The notes under the pieces are model-generated. The model was not told where the DNA came from. It searched no databases and saw only the letters and a list, made by a program, of their open reading frames with translations. Source: an uncultured Johnsonella sp. (GTDB taxonomy: Bacteria > Bacillota > Clostridia > Lachnospirales > Lachnospiraceae). From it: DNA of 64,000 bases. The number at the start of each line of letters is the position of its first letter. The stretch's first letter is position 1. The position numbers were made by a program, and so were the translations under genes. Below, in pieces: positions 37,098 to 45,759 of the stretch. The stretch lies in the NCBI GenBank assembly GCA_937927235.1, contig CALBCM010000042.1, positions 62,001-126,000 of the forward strand, given 5' to 3'.

Positions 37098-38543
37098 TTA
37101 ATATCCTATCAGCCAGTCATAAAGCTCCTGATATTCAAGTGCCGAGCTGTGCCAGGAAAAATCCTTTACCATCCCTCTGTCTATAATTTTATTCCATTCC
37201 CTTTTTTTATTGTAATAAATACTCTTTGCATGATTTATTTTTGCCAGCATCTCATGTGCATTATAGTTTGAAAAGGTAAAGCCTGTACCTGAGTTTTCAA
37301 ACTCATTATAGGGCTCGACCGTGTCCTTAAGTCCTCCGGTTTCTCTCACTACAGGCACCGTACCATATCTTAAAGAGATGAGCTGACTTAATCCGCAGGG
37401 CTCAAAAAGTGAGGGCATTAAAAAAGCATCACAGGCGGCATAGATTTTATGTGACATAGCCTCAGAATAATAAATCTGTGCAGATACCCTGTCTGCGTAC
37501 TTCCAGTCATAATGCCGGAAAGTATTTTCATAGACTTCGTCACCGGTACCAAGTACCACAAGCTGTGTATCCCAGGCACATATTTCATCCATCACGCAGC
37601 TTATAAGGTCAAGACCCTTTTGTGCGGTAAGCCTTGAAACTATGCCGAGCATGAACCTGTCTTTATTAACTTCAAGACCAAGCTCCTTTTGCAGCTCGAC
37701 CTTATTTTTATATTTTTCCACCCTGAAGCTTTTCTTGGTATACTTTGTATTAATATAAATATCAGTTTCAGGATTATATTCGTCATAGTCTATCCCGTTT
37801 ACTATCCCTCTCAGGCTCTGGCTTCTCGCACGCATAAGCCCGTCAAGCCCTTCTCCGTAAAAGGGCATCTGGATTTCCTGAGCATAGGTCTTGCTTACGG
37901 TAGTAATCGCATCCGCATACACTATACCTCCCTTAAGAAGATTTCCGTCCTTATAGGCTTCAAGCTTGTCAGGGCTGAAATAGTAATCCGCCAGTCCCGA
38001 AAATCTCTGTATAGTCTTTACATCCCATACTCCCTGAAACTTAAGATTATGTATAGTAAAAACTGATTTTATATTATTAAAAAAATCTCCACCTCTGAAT
38101 CTGTCCTTCAGATACACCGGAATAAGCCCGGTCTGCCAGTCATGACAGTGAACTATATCAGGCTTAAAGCCTATAATCGGAAGGGAGGAAAGTGCCGCCT
38201 GCGAAAAAAATGAAAATTTTTCAAGGTCGAAAAGCCAGTCACCATAAGGCTTCATACCCGAAAAATAAGATTCATTATCTATAAAATAAAAAGTAATACC
38301 CTCAACAAGGGTCTTTAATATACCTACATACCTTCCCTGTCCAAGATAATCCATATAGAAATGACTTACATATTCCAGTCTGTCCCTCATTTCCTGCGGT
38401 ATACAGGTGTATTTGGGAATTATTACACGACAGTCAAAATAATTTCTGTCAAAGCATTTAGGAAGCGAGCCGACAACGTCTGCAAGCCCTCCTGTCTTTA
38501 TAAACGGAACTGATTCGGAAGCAATAAACAATATATTTTTCAT
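37098..38543 (-). CDS. glgA: glycogen synthase (ADP-glucose, GT5)
   Basis: Elongates alpha-1,4-glucan with ADP-glucose. The 481-residue GT-B enzyme has the N-terminal KTGGLADVVGSLP ADP-glucose loop at residues 17-29, FTIHNLKFQGVW, GIVNGIDYDEYNP, LGIVSRLTAQKG and the C-terminal MPSLFEPCGLSQLISLRYG block with RETGGLKDTV. Complete. No other glycogen genes (glgB, glgC, glgD, glgP) are in the window. It lies 24 bases downstream of recN and may be the tail of that operon. Confidence 0.97.
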   Translation of the reverse strand: MKNILFIASESVPFIKTGGLADVVGSLPKCFDRNYFDCRVIIPKYTCIPQEMRDRLEYVSHFYMDYLGQGRYVGILKTLVEGITFYFIDNESYFSGMKPYGDWLFDLEKFSFFSQAALSSLPIIGFKPDIVHCHDWQTGLIPVYLKDRFRGGDFFNNIKSVFTIHNLKFQGVWDVKTIQRFSGLADYYFSPDKLEAYKDGNLLKGGIVYADAITTVSKTYAQEIQMPFYGEGLDGLMRARSQSLRGIVNGIDYDEYNPETDIYINTKYTKKSFRVEKYKNKVELQKELGLEVNKDRFMLGIVSRLTAQKGLDLISCVMDEICAWDTQLVVLGTGDEVYENTFRHYDWKYADRVSAQIYYSEAMSHKIYAACDAFLMPSLFEPCGLSQLISLRYGTVPVVRETGGLKDTVEPYNEFENSGTGFTFSNYNAHEMLAKINHAKSIYYNKKREWNKIIDRGMVKDFSWHSSALEYQELYDWLIGY

Positions 38544-38567
38544 CTTATTTTAATTTATTTTATCCTT

Positions 38568-40229
38568 TCAATTATTTTTAAATTTATCAGCAAGCAGCTT
38601 CATCTCTCTTGCAGTATCATATACGGCTTCAGTAATTTCACTTCCGCCTAAAAGTCTTGCAAGCTCTTTTACTACACTCTCATCTTTTATATATTCTATC
38701 TCGGTTTCGGTAGAGCTGCCGTCGGTATGTTTAGCGATGAGATAATTGTGGTCTGCCATAGCTGCTATCTGAGGCAGATGACTTATACATATCACTTGAT
38801 GTCTGCTGCCTATTACATAAAGTTTCTCAGAAACCCTCTGAGCAGTCCTGCCGCTTATCCCGGCATCAACCTCATCAAATATCAAGGTATCAACCTCATC
38901 GTTTCTGGCAAGTGTAGTCTTTATTGCAAGCATAATTCTTGACAGCTCTCCTCCGCTTGCAACTTCGCTTAAAGGCTTTTTAGGCTGACCCGGATTAGTG
39001 CTGAGCATAAACTCGACTCTGTCATTGCCGGTTTTAGTGTATTCATTCAGCTTGTCAAAATATATTTCAAACTCAACTCCGAGAAAATTAAGCTCCTCAA
39101 GTTCTTTTATAATATTTTTGCAAAGCGTAAGTGAGGCTGTTTTTCTTTGCCGACTAAGCTGTGTACATACCCTGTCAAGCTTCTGCCTCAACTCTTTTTT
39201 TTCTTCTGTAAGCTTTTTACCTTGTATTTCAAAATTTTCCAAAAATTCAAGTCTTTGTTTTTTTTCTTCAAGAATTTTAAATATTTCTTCAATATCTTCT
39301 GAATATCTGCTTTGAAGCTGCCTTATTAAATCAAGTCTTTTTTCGAGGTGCTCAAGCTCTGCACTGTCATATTCAAAATCGGATATATATGAATTCAGTG
39401 AGCCTGAAGCCTCAGACATTATAATCTCAGCCTCATTCAGCTGAGATTCTATATCAGTCAGTGAAGCATCGTATAAAGCCGCAGCTTTAAGACTTGATAC
39501 AGCCTGCGAAAGTTCATTTTCTTCAAGAATAAGAGCGGCTTTATTTAATTCCTCCATTATTTTTGAAGCATTTTTTAATTTTTTTATCTGCTGTATTAAT
39601 TCTTCTTCCTCTCCCTGCCTTAATCCGGCGCTTTCTATTTCATTAATTTCATATTTTAAAATTTCAATTTCTCTAAGCCTTAAAGCAGTATTCGGGACAT
39701 CCAAAAGCCGAGAGCTTATTTCATTATATTTTTGAAGCAGCGACTTAAGCAGCTCTTTAAGCGGCTTGGTTTCATTTTTTGCGTACAAATCTATAAGCTC
39801 AAGCTGATACTGGCTTCCCATCAGGCTTCTATGCTCATTCTGGCTGTGCATATCAATTAAAAGTCCCATAAGCTTCTTTAATTTATTCGCTGATACAGCC
39901 TCGTCATTTACCCGCATCACGGATTTCGACTCACTTATTTTTCTCGTTATTATCAGCAGTCCTTCATCTCCCACTTCTATGTCAATAGCCCTTATTTTTT
40001 TGATTTTTTCTTCATCATCTACTGAAAATAAAAGCTCAATATAGGCATAATCGGCTCCGCGCCTTATAAAGTCTTTTCCCGCTTTTGCTCCCAGTGCTAG
40101 GTTAATAGAATCAATAAGTATAGATTTCCCCGCTCCGGTTTCTCCGCTGAGCACTGTAAGTCCTGTATAAAATTCCAAATCTGCCCTGCTTATAAGCGCA
40201 AGATTTCTTATATGCAGCTCAAGCAGCAT
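38568..40229 (-). CDS. recN: DNA repair protein RecN
   Basis: SMC-like ATPase of double-strand break repair. The 553 residues run from Walker A GETGAGKSILIDSINLALG (about residues 29-47), through a long coiled coil (about 150-370), to the signature EVASGGELSRIMLAI and Walker B LIFDEVDAGISGRTA; the switch region is VICISHLPQIAA. AGGTGAT precedes the ATG. argR lies 25 bases upstream, the usual Firmicutes order. Confidence 0.97.
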   Translation of the reverse strand: MLLELHIRNLALISRADLEFYTGLTVLSGETGAGKSILIDSINLALGAKAGKDFIRRGADYAYIELLFSVDDEEKIKKIRAIDIEVGDEGLLIITRKISESKSVMRVNDEAVSANKLKKLMGLLIDMHSQNEHRSLMGSQYQLELIDLYAKNETKPLKELLKSLLQKYNEISSRLLDVPNTALRLREIEILKYEINEIESAGLRQGEEEELIQQIKKLKNASKIMEELNKAALILEENELSQAVSSLKAAALYDASLTDIESQLNEAEIIMSEASGSLNSYISDFEYDSAELEHLEKRLDLIRQLQSRYSEDIEEIFKILEEKKQRLEFLENFEIQGKKLTEEKKELRQKLDRVCTQLSRQRKTASLTLCKNIIKELEELNFLGVEFEIYFDKLNEYTKTGNDRVEFMLSTNPGQPKKPLSEVASGGELSRIMLAIKTTLARNDEVDTLIFDEVDAGISGRTAQRVSEKLYVIGSRHQVICISHLPQIAAMADHNYLIAKHTDGSSTETEIEYIKDESVVKELARLLGGSEITEAVYDTAREMKLLADKFKNN

Positions 40230-40254
40230 TTAATCACCTGCCTTGTATATTATA

Positions 40255-40698
40255 TTACATAAGCTCCTTTATCTTATCAATAAGGCTTAATGCTTCTTCG
40301 TTTCCCTTTGTAGCACACATTATAGTATCATCGCCTGCTATACAGCCTATAACCTCTCCAAGCTCAAGTGCATCCACTGCCGCCGCCACTGCCATAGCCA
40401 TGCCTGCCACAGTTTTAATAACTACAAGATTTTGAGCCTGCTCCACACTTAAAAGCCCCTCCTTTAAAATTCTGATATATTTCTCATAAAAGCTTTCACT
40501 GGACTGCTTAAAAACATACCTGTGCTCTCCTTTTGAAGAAGCTGCCTTTGTAAGCTTTAAATCTCTTATATCTCTCGATATTGTAGCCTGAGTTACATTA
40601 AGCCCCTCTTTTTTAAGCTTGTCCAAAAGCTCCTCCTGAGTTTCAATATCATACTTTCTTATAAGGCTTATAATCTTAGAATGTCTGAGATTTTTCAT
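40255..40698 (-). CDS. argR: arginine repressor
   Basis: A 147-residue DNA-binding regulator of arginine metabolism. Residues 1-70 form the winged helix (ETQEELLDKLKKEGLNVTQATISRDIRDLK, of which TQATISRDI is the recognition helix); residues 80-147 are the hexamerisation/arginine domain with VEQAQNLVVIKTVAG and CIAGDDTIMC. GGAGG precedes the ATG. No arginine genes are adjacent, so regulation acts in trans, as is usual for the nadK-argR-recN block. Confidence 0.97.
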   Translation of the reverse strand: MKNLRHSKIISLIRKYDIETQEELLDKLKKEGLNVTQATISRDIRDLKLTKAASSKGEHRYVFKQSSESFYEKYIRILKEGLLSVEQAQNLVVIKTVAGMAMAVAAAVDALELGEVIGCIAGDDTIMCATKGNEEALSLIDKIKELM

Positions 40699-40711
40699 AC
40701 CACCTCCGGTT

Positions 40712-41548
40712 TTATATGCTGTTATTCATTTTATTTCTTAGATTATCTAAAAAAGATGTACCCTGCAGCTTAATCAGCTTAGTTTTAACACTGCTCTCTT
40801 TTATATACATTCTTTCGCTATAGTCAAGATTCAGCTTTACTTCCCCGTCAAACAGAGCCGCCTTTACAACATCTTCTCTATCCGTCATCTCTACCTCCAC
40901 TATGCTTTCAGGAGAAAGCACTATGCTCCTTCTGCTTAAAGCATGCGGGCATATAGGAGTTATAAGTATCATTCTTCCTGCAAGCCCTGCTATAGGACCG
41001 CCCGCACTGAGGTTATATGCGGTTGAACCTGTCGGTGTTGCTATTATTATACCATCAGCTGAATATTCATTCAAGAATTCTCCGTCAACATATACCTTGC
41101 ATCTTGTAAATTTTACTGTTTCAGTTTTTGTTATAATTACCTCATTAAGTGCAAGAAATTTTCTTTCCTCGCTGGGGCCACACTTACAACCTTCAAGCAT
41201 CATCCGGTCTTCTATAGTAAATCTGCCTTCAAATAATTTTAAAAGCATATCCTTTATATTATTTATATCATTATCATAGCCTACGCTTGTTAAAAATCCG
41301 AGATGCCCGAGATTAACTCCTATAAGAGGAATGCCGAGCCCTGCCACCTCTCCGGCGGCTTTAAGCAAGGTGCCATCTCCTCCGAGAGTGATTATGCAGT
41401 CTACATCCTCAGGTATGTTTCCTCTTTTCGTATAGCCTGAAACAGTATAGCATTTTCCTCCGGATTCTTTAATAAGATTTTTAATAATTTCCGAAACCTG
41501 CTTCGCTTTTAATTTTCCGTTATTTCCTATTACGTAAAAAGACCTCAT
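40712..41548 (-). CDS. nadK: NAD kinase
   Basis: Makes NADP from NAD and ATP. The 278-residue protein has ITLGGDGTLLKAA (GGDGT), GVNLGHLGFL, ALNEVIITK (NE) and YSADGIIIATPTGSTAYNLS, the four family blocks. AGGAGGAG stands before the ATG. tlyA is 10 bases upstream and argR 13 bases downstream. Confidence 0.97.
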   Translation of the reverse strand: MRSFYVIGNNGKLKAKQVSEIIKNLIKESGGKCYTVSGYTKRGNIPEDVDCIITLGGDGTLLKAAGEVAGLGIPLIGVNLGHLGFLTSVGYDNDINNIKDMLLKLFEGRFTIEDRMMLEGCKCGPSEERKFLALNEVIITKTETVKFTRCKVYVDGEFLNEYSADGIIIATPTGSTAYNLSAGGPIAGLAGRMILITPICPHALSRRSIVLSPESIVEVEMTDREDVVKAALFDGEVKLNLDYSERMYIKESSVKTKLIKLQGTSFLDNLRNKMNNSI

Positions 41549-41558
41549 ATCTCTCCTC

Positions 41559-42416
41559 CTAATTTATAAGACTGTCATGCGCTTCATCTACAATGCCTGC
41601 AATAATATTTTTAAAATCAATATCCTTATATTTATTGGTTTTAATACAAGCTCTTTTTAGATAAATCAGATATTCTATATTTCCCTGAGGTCCCTTGACA
41701 GGAGAATAGGTAAGTCCAAGGCCCGATAAATCCGTAACAGGCTCAAATCCATTTTCAAAAGCGTAATTAATTACATTTGTAATTACTTCAATATGAGTAT
41801 TTTTATCTCTGACTACACCCTTTTTCCCGACCTTTTCACGCCCTGCCTCAAATTGAGGCTTTATTAATGCCACCATTTTCGCCTCCTGTGAAAGAAGCTC
41901 CTTTACTGCGGGAAATATTTTCGACAGTGAAATAAAGGATACGTCAGCCGACACAAAATCTACAGGCTCTGTTACCAGCTCTTTATTTATATATCTTATA
42001 TTGGTTTTTTCCATACATATAACGCGAGAATCATTCCTGAGCTTCCAGGCAAGCTGCCCATAGCCCACATCAACAGCATACACCTTGGAAGCCTTGTTTT
42101 GAAGCATACAGTCCGTAAATCCGCCCGTAGATGCACCTATGTCCATACATATTTTAGAAGCAAGCTCTATCCTGAAGGTGTCAACAGCCTTTTCCAGCTT
42201 TAAACCGCCCCGGCTCACATATCTAAGAGTATTTCCCTTTATTTTAATATCTTCATCTTCATAGAAGGAAGCCCCGGGCTTATCCTCTTTTTCTCCGTTA
42301 ACAAACACCACGCCTGACATTATAATCGCTTTGGCTTTTTCTCTGCTTTGTGCAAAGCCTTTATTTAATAAAATAACATCAAGTCTGTTCTTTTTTCTTA
42401 ATTTATTTTCCTGCAT
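41559..42416 (-). CDS. tlyA: TlyA-family rRNA 2'-O-methyltransferase (hemolysin A type)
   Basis: A 285-residue protein with an N-terminal S4 RNA-binding domain (RLDVILLNKGFAQSREKAK, residues 11-29; FVNGE) and an FtsJ-like methyltransferase domain with SAM loop CMDIGASTGGFTDCML near residue 90 and VSADVSFISL. TlyA proteins methylate cytidines of 16S/23S rRNA in mycobacteria; the target here is not known. No Shine-Dalgarno sequence is visible before the ATG at 42416; dxs ends 14 bases upstream, so coupling may drive translation. Confidence 0.95.
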   Translation of the reverse strand: MQENKLRKKNRLDVILLNKGFAQSREKAKAIIMSGVVFVNGEKEDKPGASFYEDEDIKIKGNTLRYVSRGGLKLEKAVDTFRIELASKICMDIGASTGGFTDCMLQNKASKVYAVDVGYGQLAWKLRNDSRVICMEKTNIRYINKELVTEPVDFVSADVSFISLSKIFPAVKELLSQEAKMVALIKPQFEAGREKVGKKGVVRDKNTHIEVITNVINYAFENGFEPVTDLSGLGLTYSPVKGPQGNIEYLIYLKRACIKTNKYKDIDFKNIIAGIVDEAHDSLIN

Positions 42417-42430
42417 AAATTTTTATTTTA

Positions 42431-44293
42431 TTATAATTTGTATTTTTCTCTAAGGCTTTTAAATATAGACTCGGAATCAATTCCCAGACTCTGCCTTAAA
42501 CGTGATACATCTCCATGCTCAACATAGGCATCCGGCAGAGTTACATTATAAACCTGTATATGAGGATAATGCTCTCTGATATAATTGCCTGCACTCAAGC
42601 CGAACCCTCCGTTTAAAACATTTTCTTCAAGCGTGACTACCAGCTTATGCTTTTCACAAAGCCTGTCAATAAGCTGCTTGTCAAAGGGCTTTATAAATCT
42701 TGCATTTGCAAGGCTGCAATTATGAGATATAAGCTTGAATCTGTTGCGCAGATTATTTGCACAGCTTACCATACTGCCTACAGCAAGCAATGCGATTTCA
42801 CTTTCTTCATAAATCAGCTCTCCTTTGCCGTATTCAACCGGAGCGTTAAATTCTTCAAGACCTGTATATGCCCTTCCTCTGGGGTATCTTATCGCTATAG
42901 GTCCTTCGTATGAAAGTGCAAACTCCAATTCAGCCTCCAACTCTTTATTATTTTTAGGTGCCATAATGCTCATATTCGGAATACAGCTTAAATATGAAAA
43001 ATCAAAGATACCCTGGTGAGTTTCTCCATCAGCTCCCACAAGTCCTGCTCTGTCAATTGCAAAAACTACATTTAAGTTTTGTATACACACGTCATGCAGG
43101 ATTTGGTCGAAACCTCTCTGTAAAAATGAGGAATATACAGCTACCACAGGTTTAAGTCCCATGCGAGCCATACCGGCTGCCAGTGTTACTGCATGCTGCT
43201 CAGCTATGCCTACATCAAAAAATCTCCTAGGATAAAGCTTGGCAAATTTGTTCAGTCCCGTACCGTCAGGCATAGCGGCAGTAATAGCGGTGATTTTCTT
43301 GTCGCTTTTTGCCAGACTGCAAAGCTTGTCTGCAAAGACATCAGTATAATCCGGCTTTATTTTCTCTTTTAAAGGTTTGCCGGTAGCTATATCGAAGGCT
43401 CCCACTCCGTGAAATTTTTCCGGATTTTCTTCAGCAGGCTTATAGCCCTTTCCCTTTCTTGTAATGACATGGACCAGGACTGAGGATTCAAGCTTCTTTG
43501 CTTCTTTAAGTACCTTGCAGAGCTGAGGAATATTATGACCGTCAACAGGTCCAAGATAAATTATTCCCATATTTTCAAAAAGCATTCCTGGAATTAAAAA
43601 CTGCTTAATTCCATTTTTAGTATATCTTATACTGTCAATTACCGCCTTGCCGAATACCGGTACCTTTTCAAGTATTGATTGGACATCTCTTTTTAAATTG
43701 TTATAAAAATTCCCCGTCCTTATACCGTTTAAATAATTCGACATGCCTCCTACATTTCTTGAAATTGACATGCTGTTGTCATTTAATATTATAATAAAGT
43801 TCTTTTTCATACGTGCAGCATTATTAAGTGCCTCATAGGCCATGCCGCCGGTAAGCGCCCCGTCCCCTATAATCGATACCACCTTATAATTTTCATTAAG
43901 CAAATCTCTGGCTTGAGCTATGCCGAGACCTGCCGATATGCTCGTAGATGAATGCCCCGTATTAAAAGCATCACAGGGGCTTTCTTTAGTTTTTGGAAAG
44001 CCTGAGATGCCTCCGAATCTTCTAAGCTCATCAAATTCTTCCCTCCTGCCGCTCAAAATCTTATGCGTATAGGACTGATGCCCCACATCCCATATAATTT
44101 TATCTTCAGGTATTTTAAAAGAGCGGTATAAAGCTATAGTCAGCTCCACCACTCCAAGATTGCTTGCAAGGTGACCGCCGGTTACACTCAGCTTATTGAT
44201 GAGAAAACCTCTTATCTCCTTTGCAAGCTTATTTAAATCAGAAGCCTTGATTTTTTTTACATCCGAGGCTTTATTAATATTATCCAGCAGCAT
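42431..44293 (-). CDS. dxs: 1-deoxy-D-xylulose-5-phosphate synthase
   Basis: First enzyme of the MEP pathway, using thiamine diphosphate. The 620 residues have GHQSYTHKIL (catalytic histidine), GHSSTSISAGLG, TPP motif GDGALTGGMAYEALNNA near residue 140, and the transketolase-like second half with DVGIAEQHAVTLAAGMA (glutamate) and DRAGLVGADGETHQG. Full length. GAGGAA lies right before the ATG. It follows ispA by 5 bases; both feed isoprenoid synthesis with ispH at 25670. Confidence 0.97.
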   Translation of the reverse strand: MLLDNINKASDVKKIKASDLNKLAKEIRGFLINKLSVTGGHLASNLGVVELTIALYRSFKIPEDKIIWDVGHQSYTHKILSGRREEFDELRRFGGISGFPKTKESPCDAFNTGHSSTSISAGLGIAQARDLLNENYKVVSIIGDGALTGGMAYEALNNAARMKKNFIIILNDNSMSISRNVGGMSNYLNGIRTGNFYNNLKRDVQSILEKVPVFGKAVIDSIRYTKNGIKQFLIPGMLFENMGIIYLGPVDGHNIPQLCKVLKEAKKLESSVLVHVITRKGKGYKPAEENPEKFHGVGAFDIATGKPLKEKIKPDYTDVFADKLCSLAKSDKKITAITAAMPDGTGLNKFAKLYPRRFFDVGIAEQHAVTLAAGMARMGLKPVVAVYSSFLQRGFDQILHDVCIQNLNVVFAIDRAGLVGADGETHQGIFDFSYLSCIPNMSIMAPKNNKELEAELEFALSYEGPIAIRYPRGRAYTGLEEFNAPVEYGKGELIYEESEIALLAVGSMVSCANNLRNRFKLISHNCSLANARFIKPFDKQLIDRLCEKHKLVVTLEENVLNGGFGLSAGNYIREHYPHIQVYNVTLPDAYVEHGDVSRLRQSLGIDSESIFKSLREKYKL

Positions 44294-44298
44294 TTCCT

Positions 44299-45195
44299 CT
44301 AACTCTTTCTATCCGTAAGCTTATCTATTATTTTTTCAAGAACTTCGGAATTTCCACATTTTGATTCTATATTTTTTAAAATATTTTTTGCTTCAAGTGA
44401 AAGCCTTTTTACTTCATTTTTTGCATACTCAAGCCCATAAAGACTTACATAGGTAGTCTTTTCGTTTTTTGCATCGGAATGCACAGTTTTCCCAAGCACC
44501 TCTTCACTTGAAGTTTCATCTAGTATATCATCTTGTATCTGAAATGCAAGCCCTATACAAGAAGCACATCTTTCTATTTCTTTTAGTTTTTCTTTATTTT
44601 CCTGTACCGCACCGCCTATCACCGCTCCTACCATCATTGAGGCTTCTAAAAGTGCGGAAGTTTTAAGTCTGTATATAAAATCAAGCTTGTCCTTGTTTAA
44701 GCTTTTTCCGGTATTTTCAACATCAACGCTTTGACCGCCTATCATTCCGTTAATTCCGGTTTTTTGTGCTATTATCTTTAAAGCAAGTGCTGCTCTCTCA
44801 GGAAATTCCGCATTTAATACGGCTTCCGACATTATGATAAACGCCTCAACTATGAGTGCATCTCCTGCCAGCACCGCCATATCTTCACCGTAGCTTACCC
44901 AGGTGGTAGGCTTTCCTCTCCTTAAAGTATCATTATCCATGCAGGGCAAATCGTCATGGATTAGTGAGGAAGAATGTATCATTTCCATAGCACTCATAAA
45001 GGGAGCAATATTTTTAATATCCGCAGCTTCACCGGCAAAAAGTCTATAGGTTTCAAACATTATCAGAGGTCTTACCCTCTTGCCCCCTCCCTTTACCGCA
45101 CTGCACATAGCTTCGAGCACCGTTTTTTGCAAGCCCTTGCACTCCGGCAAAAAACTGATTATACCGGCTTCAATTTCTGATTTATTAAATTCCAT
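44299..45195 (-). CDS. ispA: short-chain polyprenyl diphosphate synthase (farnesyl diphosphate synthase)
   Basis: Condenses IPP with allylic diphosphates. The 298-residue protein has the first Asp-rich motif HDDLPCMDNDTLRRG (DDx4D) near residue 84, GQSVDVENT, KTSALLEASM and the second motif FQIQDDILDET near 220. GGAGGG precedes the ATG. In most Firmicutes xseA and xseB lie between nusB and this gene; here only 59 bases separate ispA from nusB. Confidence 0.96.
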   Translation of the reverse strand: MEFNKSEIEAGIISFLPECKGLQKTVLEAMCSAVKGGGKRVRPLIMFETYRLFAGEAADIKNIAPFMSAMEMIHSSSLIHDDLPCMDNDTLRRGKPTTWVSYGEDMAVLAGDALIVEAFIIMSEAVLNAEFPERAALALKIIAQKTGINGMIGGQSVDVENTGKSLNKDKLDFIYRLKTSALLEASMMVGAVIGGAVQENKEKLKEIERCASCIGLAFQIQDDILDETSSEEVLGKTVHSDAKNEKTTYVSLYGLEYAKNEVKRLSLEAKNILKNIESKCGNSEVLEKIIDKLTDRKS

Positions 45196-45254
45196 AATTT
45201 CCCTCCATTCCTTTCCAGAGCTTCCCTGAACAGCTGCTTTCAGCTTTGCTGTGC

Positions 45255-45680
45255 CTACATAAGCTTTGCAAGGATTCCATTGACAAACGAGAAGGAATCA
45301 TCTCCTCCAAACTTCTTTGCCAGCTCAACCGCTTCATTGACTGCAACCTTTTCAGGAATTTTTTCATCATATTTCATTTCATATACTGCAAGCCTGAGTA
45401 TAGTAAGCTCCACTTTCCCCATTCTGTCAAGGGTCCAGCCCCTTGAAACCAAGCTTATTGTTTCATCTATGCTTTCCATTTCCTCTCTTACAGCTTTTGC
45501 TCTTGAATAAATTTCATCAATCTGGTCAGCTTCCTTATTTTCCGTATTTTCTGCTTTTAAATAGTCGTTTTCTTCGTTTTCCATAAATAAGCCGACTTGT
45601 TCATAAAGCTCCTGCTCATCGTGGAAGTATGAACAAAACAATATTTTAAAACAATTTTCCCTAAATTTTCTCCTACTCAT
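45255..45680 (-). CDS. nusB: transcription antitermination factor NusB
   Basis: A 141-residue all-helical RNA-binding protein needed for rRNA antitermination. MSRRKFRENCFKILFCSYF is the typical N-terminus; an acidic insertion at about residues 35-50 (ENTENKEADQ) is longer than usual; the C-terminal block IPEKVAVNEAVELAKKFGGDDSFSFVNGIL is diagnostic. A candidate promoter lies just upstream. Confidence 0.96.
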   Translation of the reverse strand: MSRRKFRENCFKILFCSYFHDEQELYEQVGLFMENEENDYLKAENTENKEADQIDEIYSRAKAVREEMESIDETISLVSRGWTLDRMGKVELTILRLAVYEMKYDEKIPEKVAVNEAVELAKKFGGDDSFSFVNGILAKLM

Positions 45681-45718
45681 ATCCTACCTTTGCTTTCATT
45701 ATTAATAAATACTTTATT

Positions 45719-45747
45719 ACGTTATTTGAATTTTATAATATTGTCAA
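45719..45747 (-). promoter_or_regulatory. candidate sigma-A promoter of nusB-ispA-dxs-tlyA-nadK-argR-recN
   Basis: On the minus strand TTGACA (45747-45742) is a perfect -35 box; 17 bases on, TAACGT (45724-45719) is a poor -10. It stands 39 bases before nusB in a very AT-rich gap after addA, where a promoter is expected. The gap holds no convincing terminator for addA. Confidence 0.4.
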
Positions 45748-45759
45748 GTGCTTTTTAGG

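Noticed and set aside
45185..45370. A 61-residue minus-strand ORF between ispA and nusB that might be xseB
   Set aside because: It lies mostly inside nusB in another frame, and its sequence (MMKKFLKRLQSMKRL...) has none of the XseB pattern.
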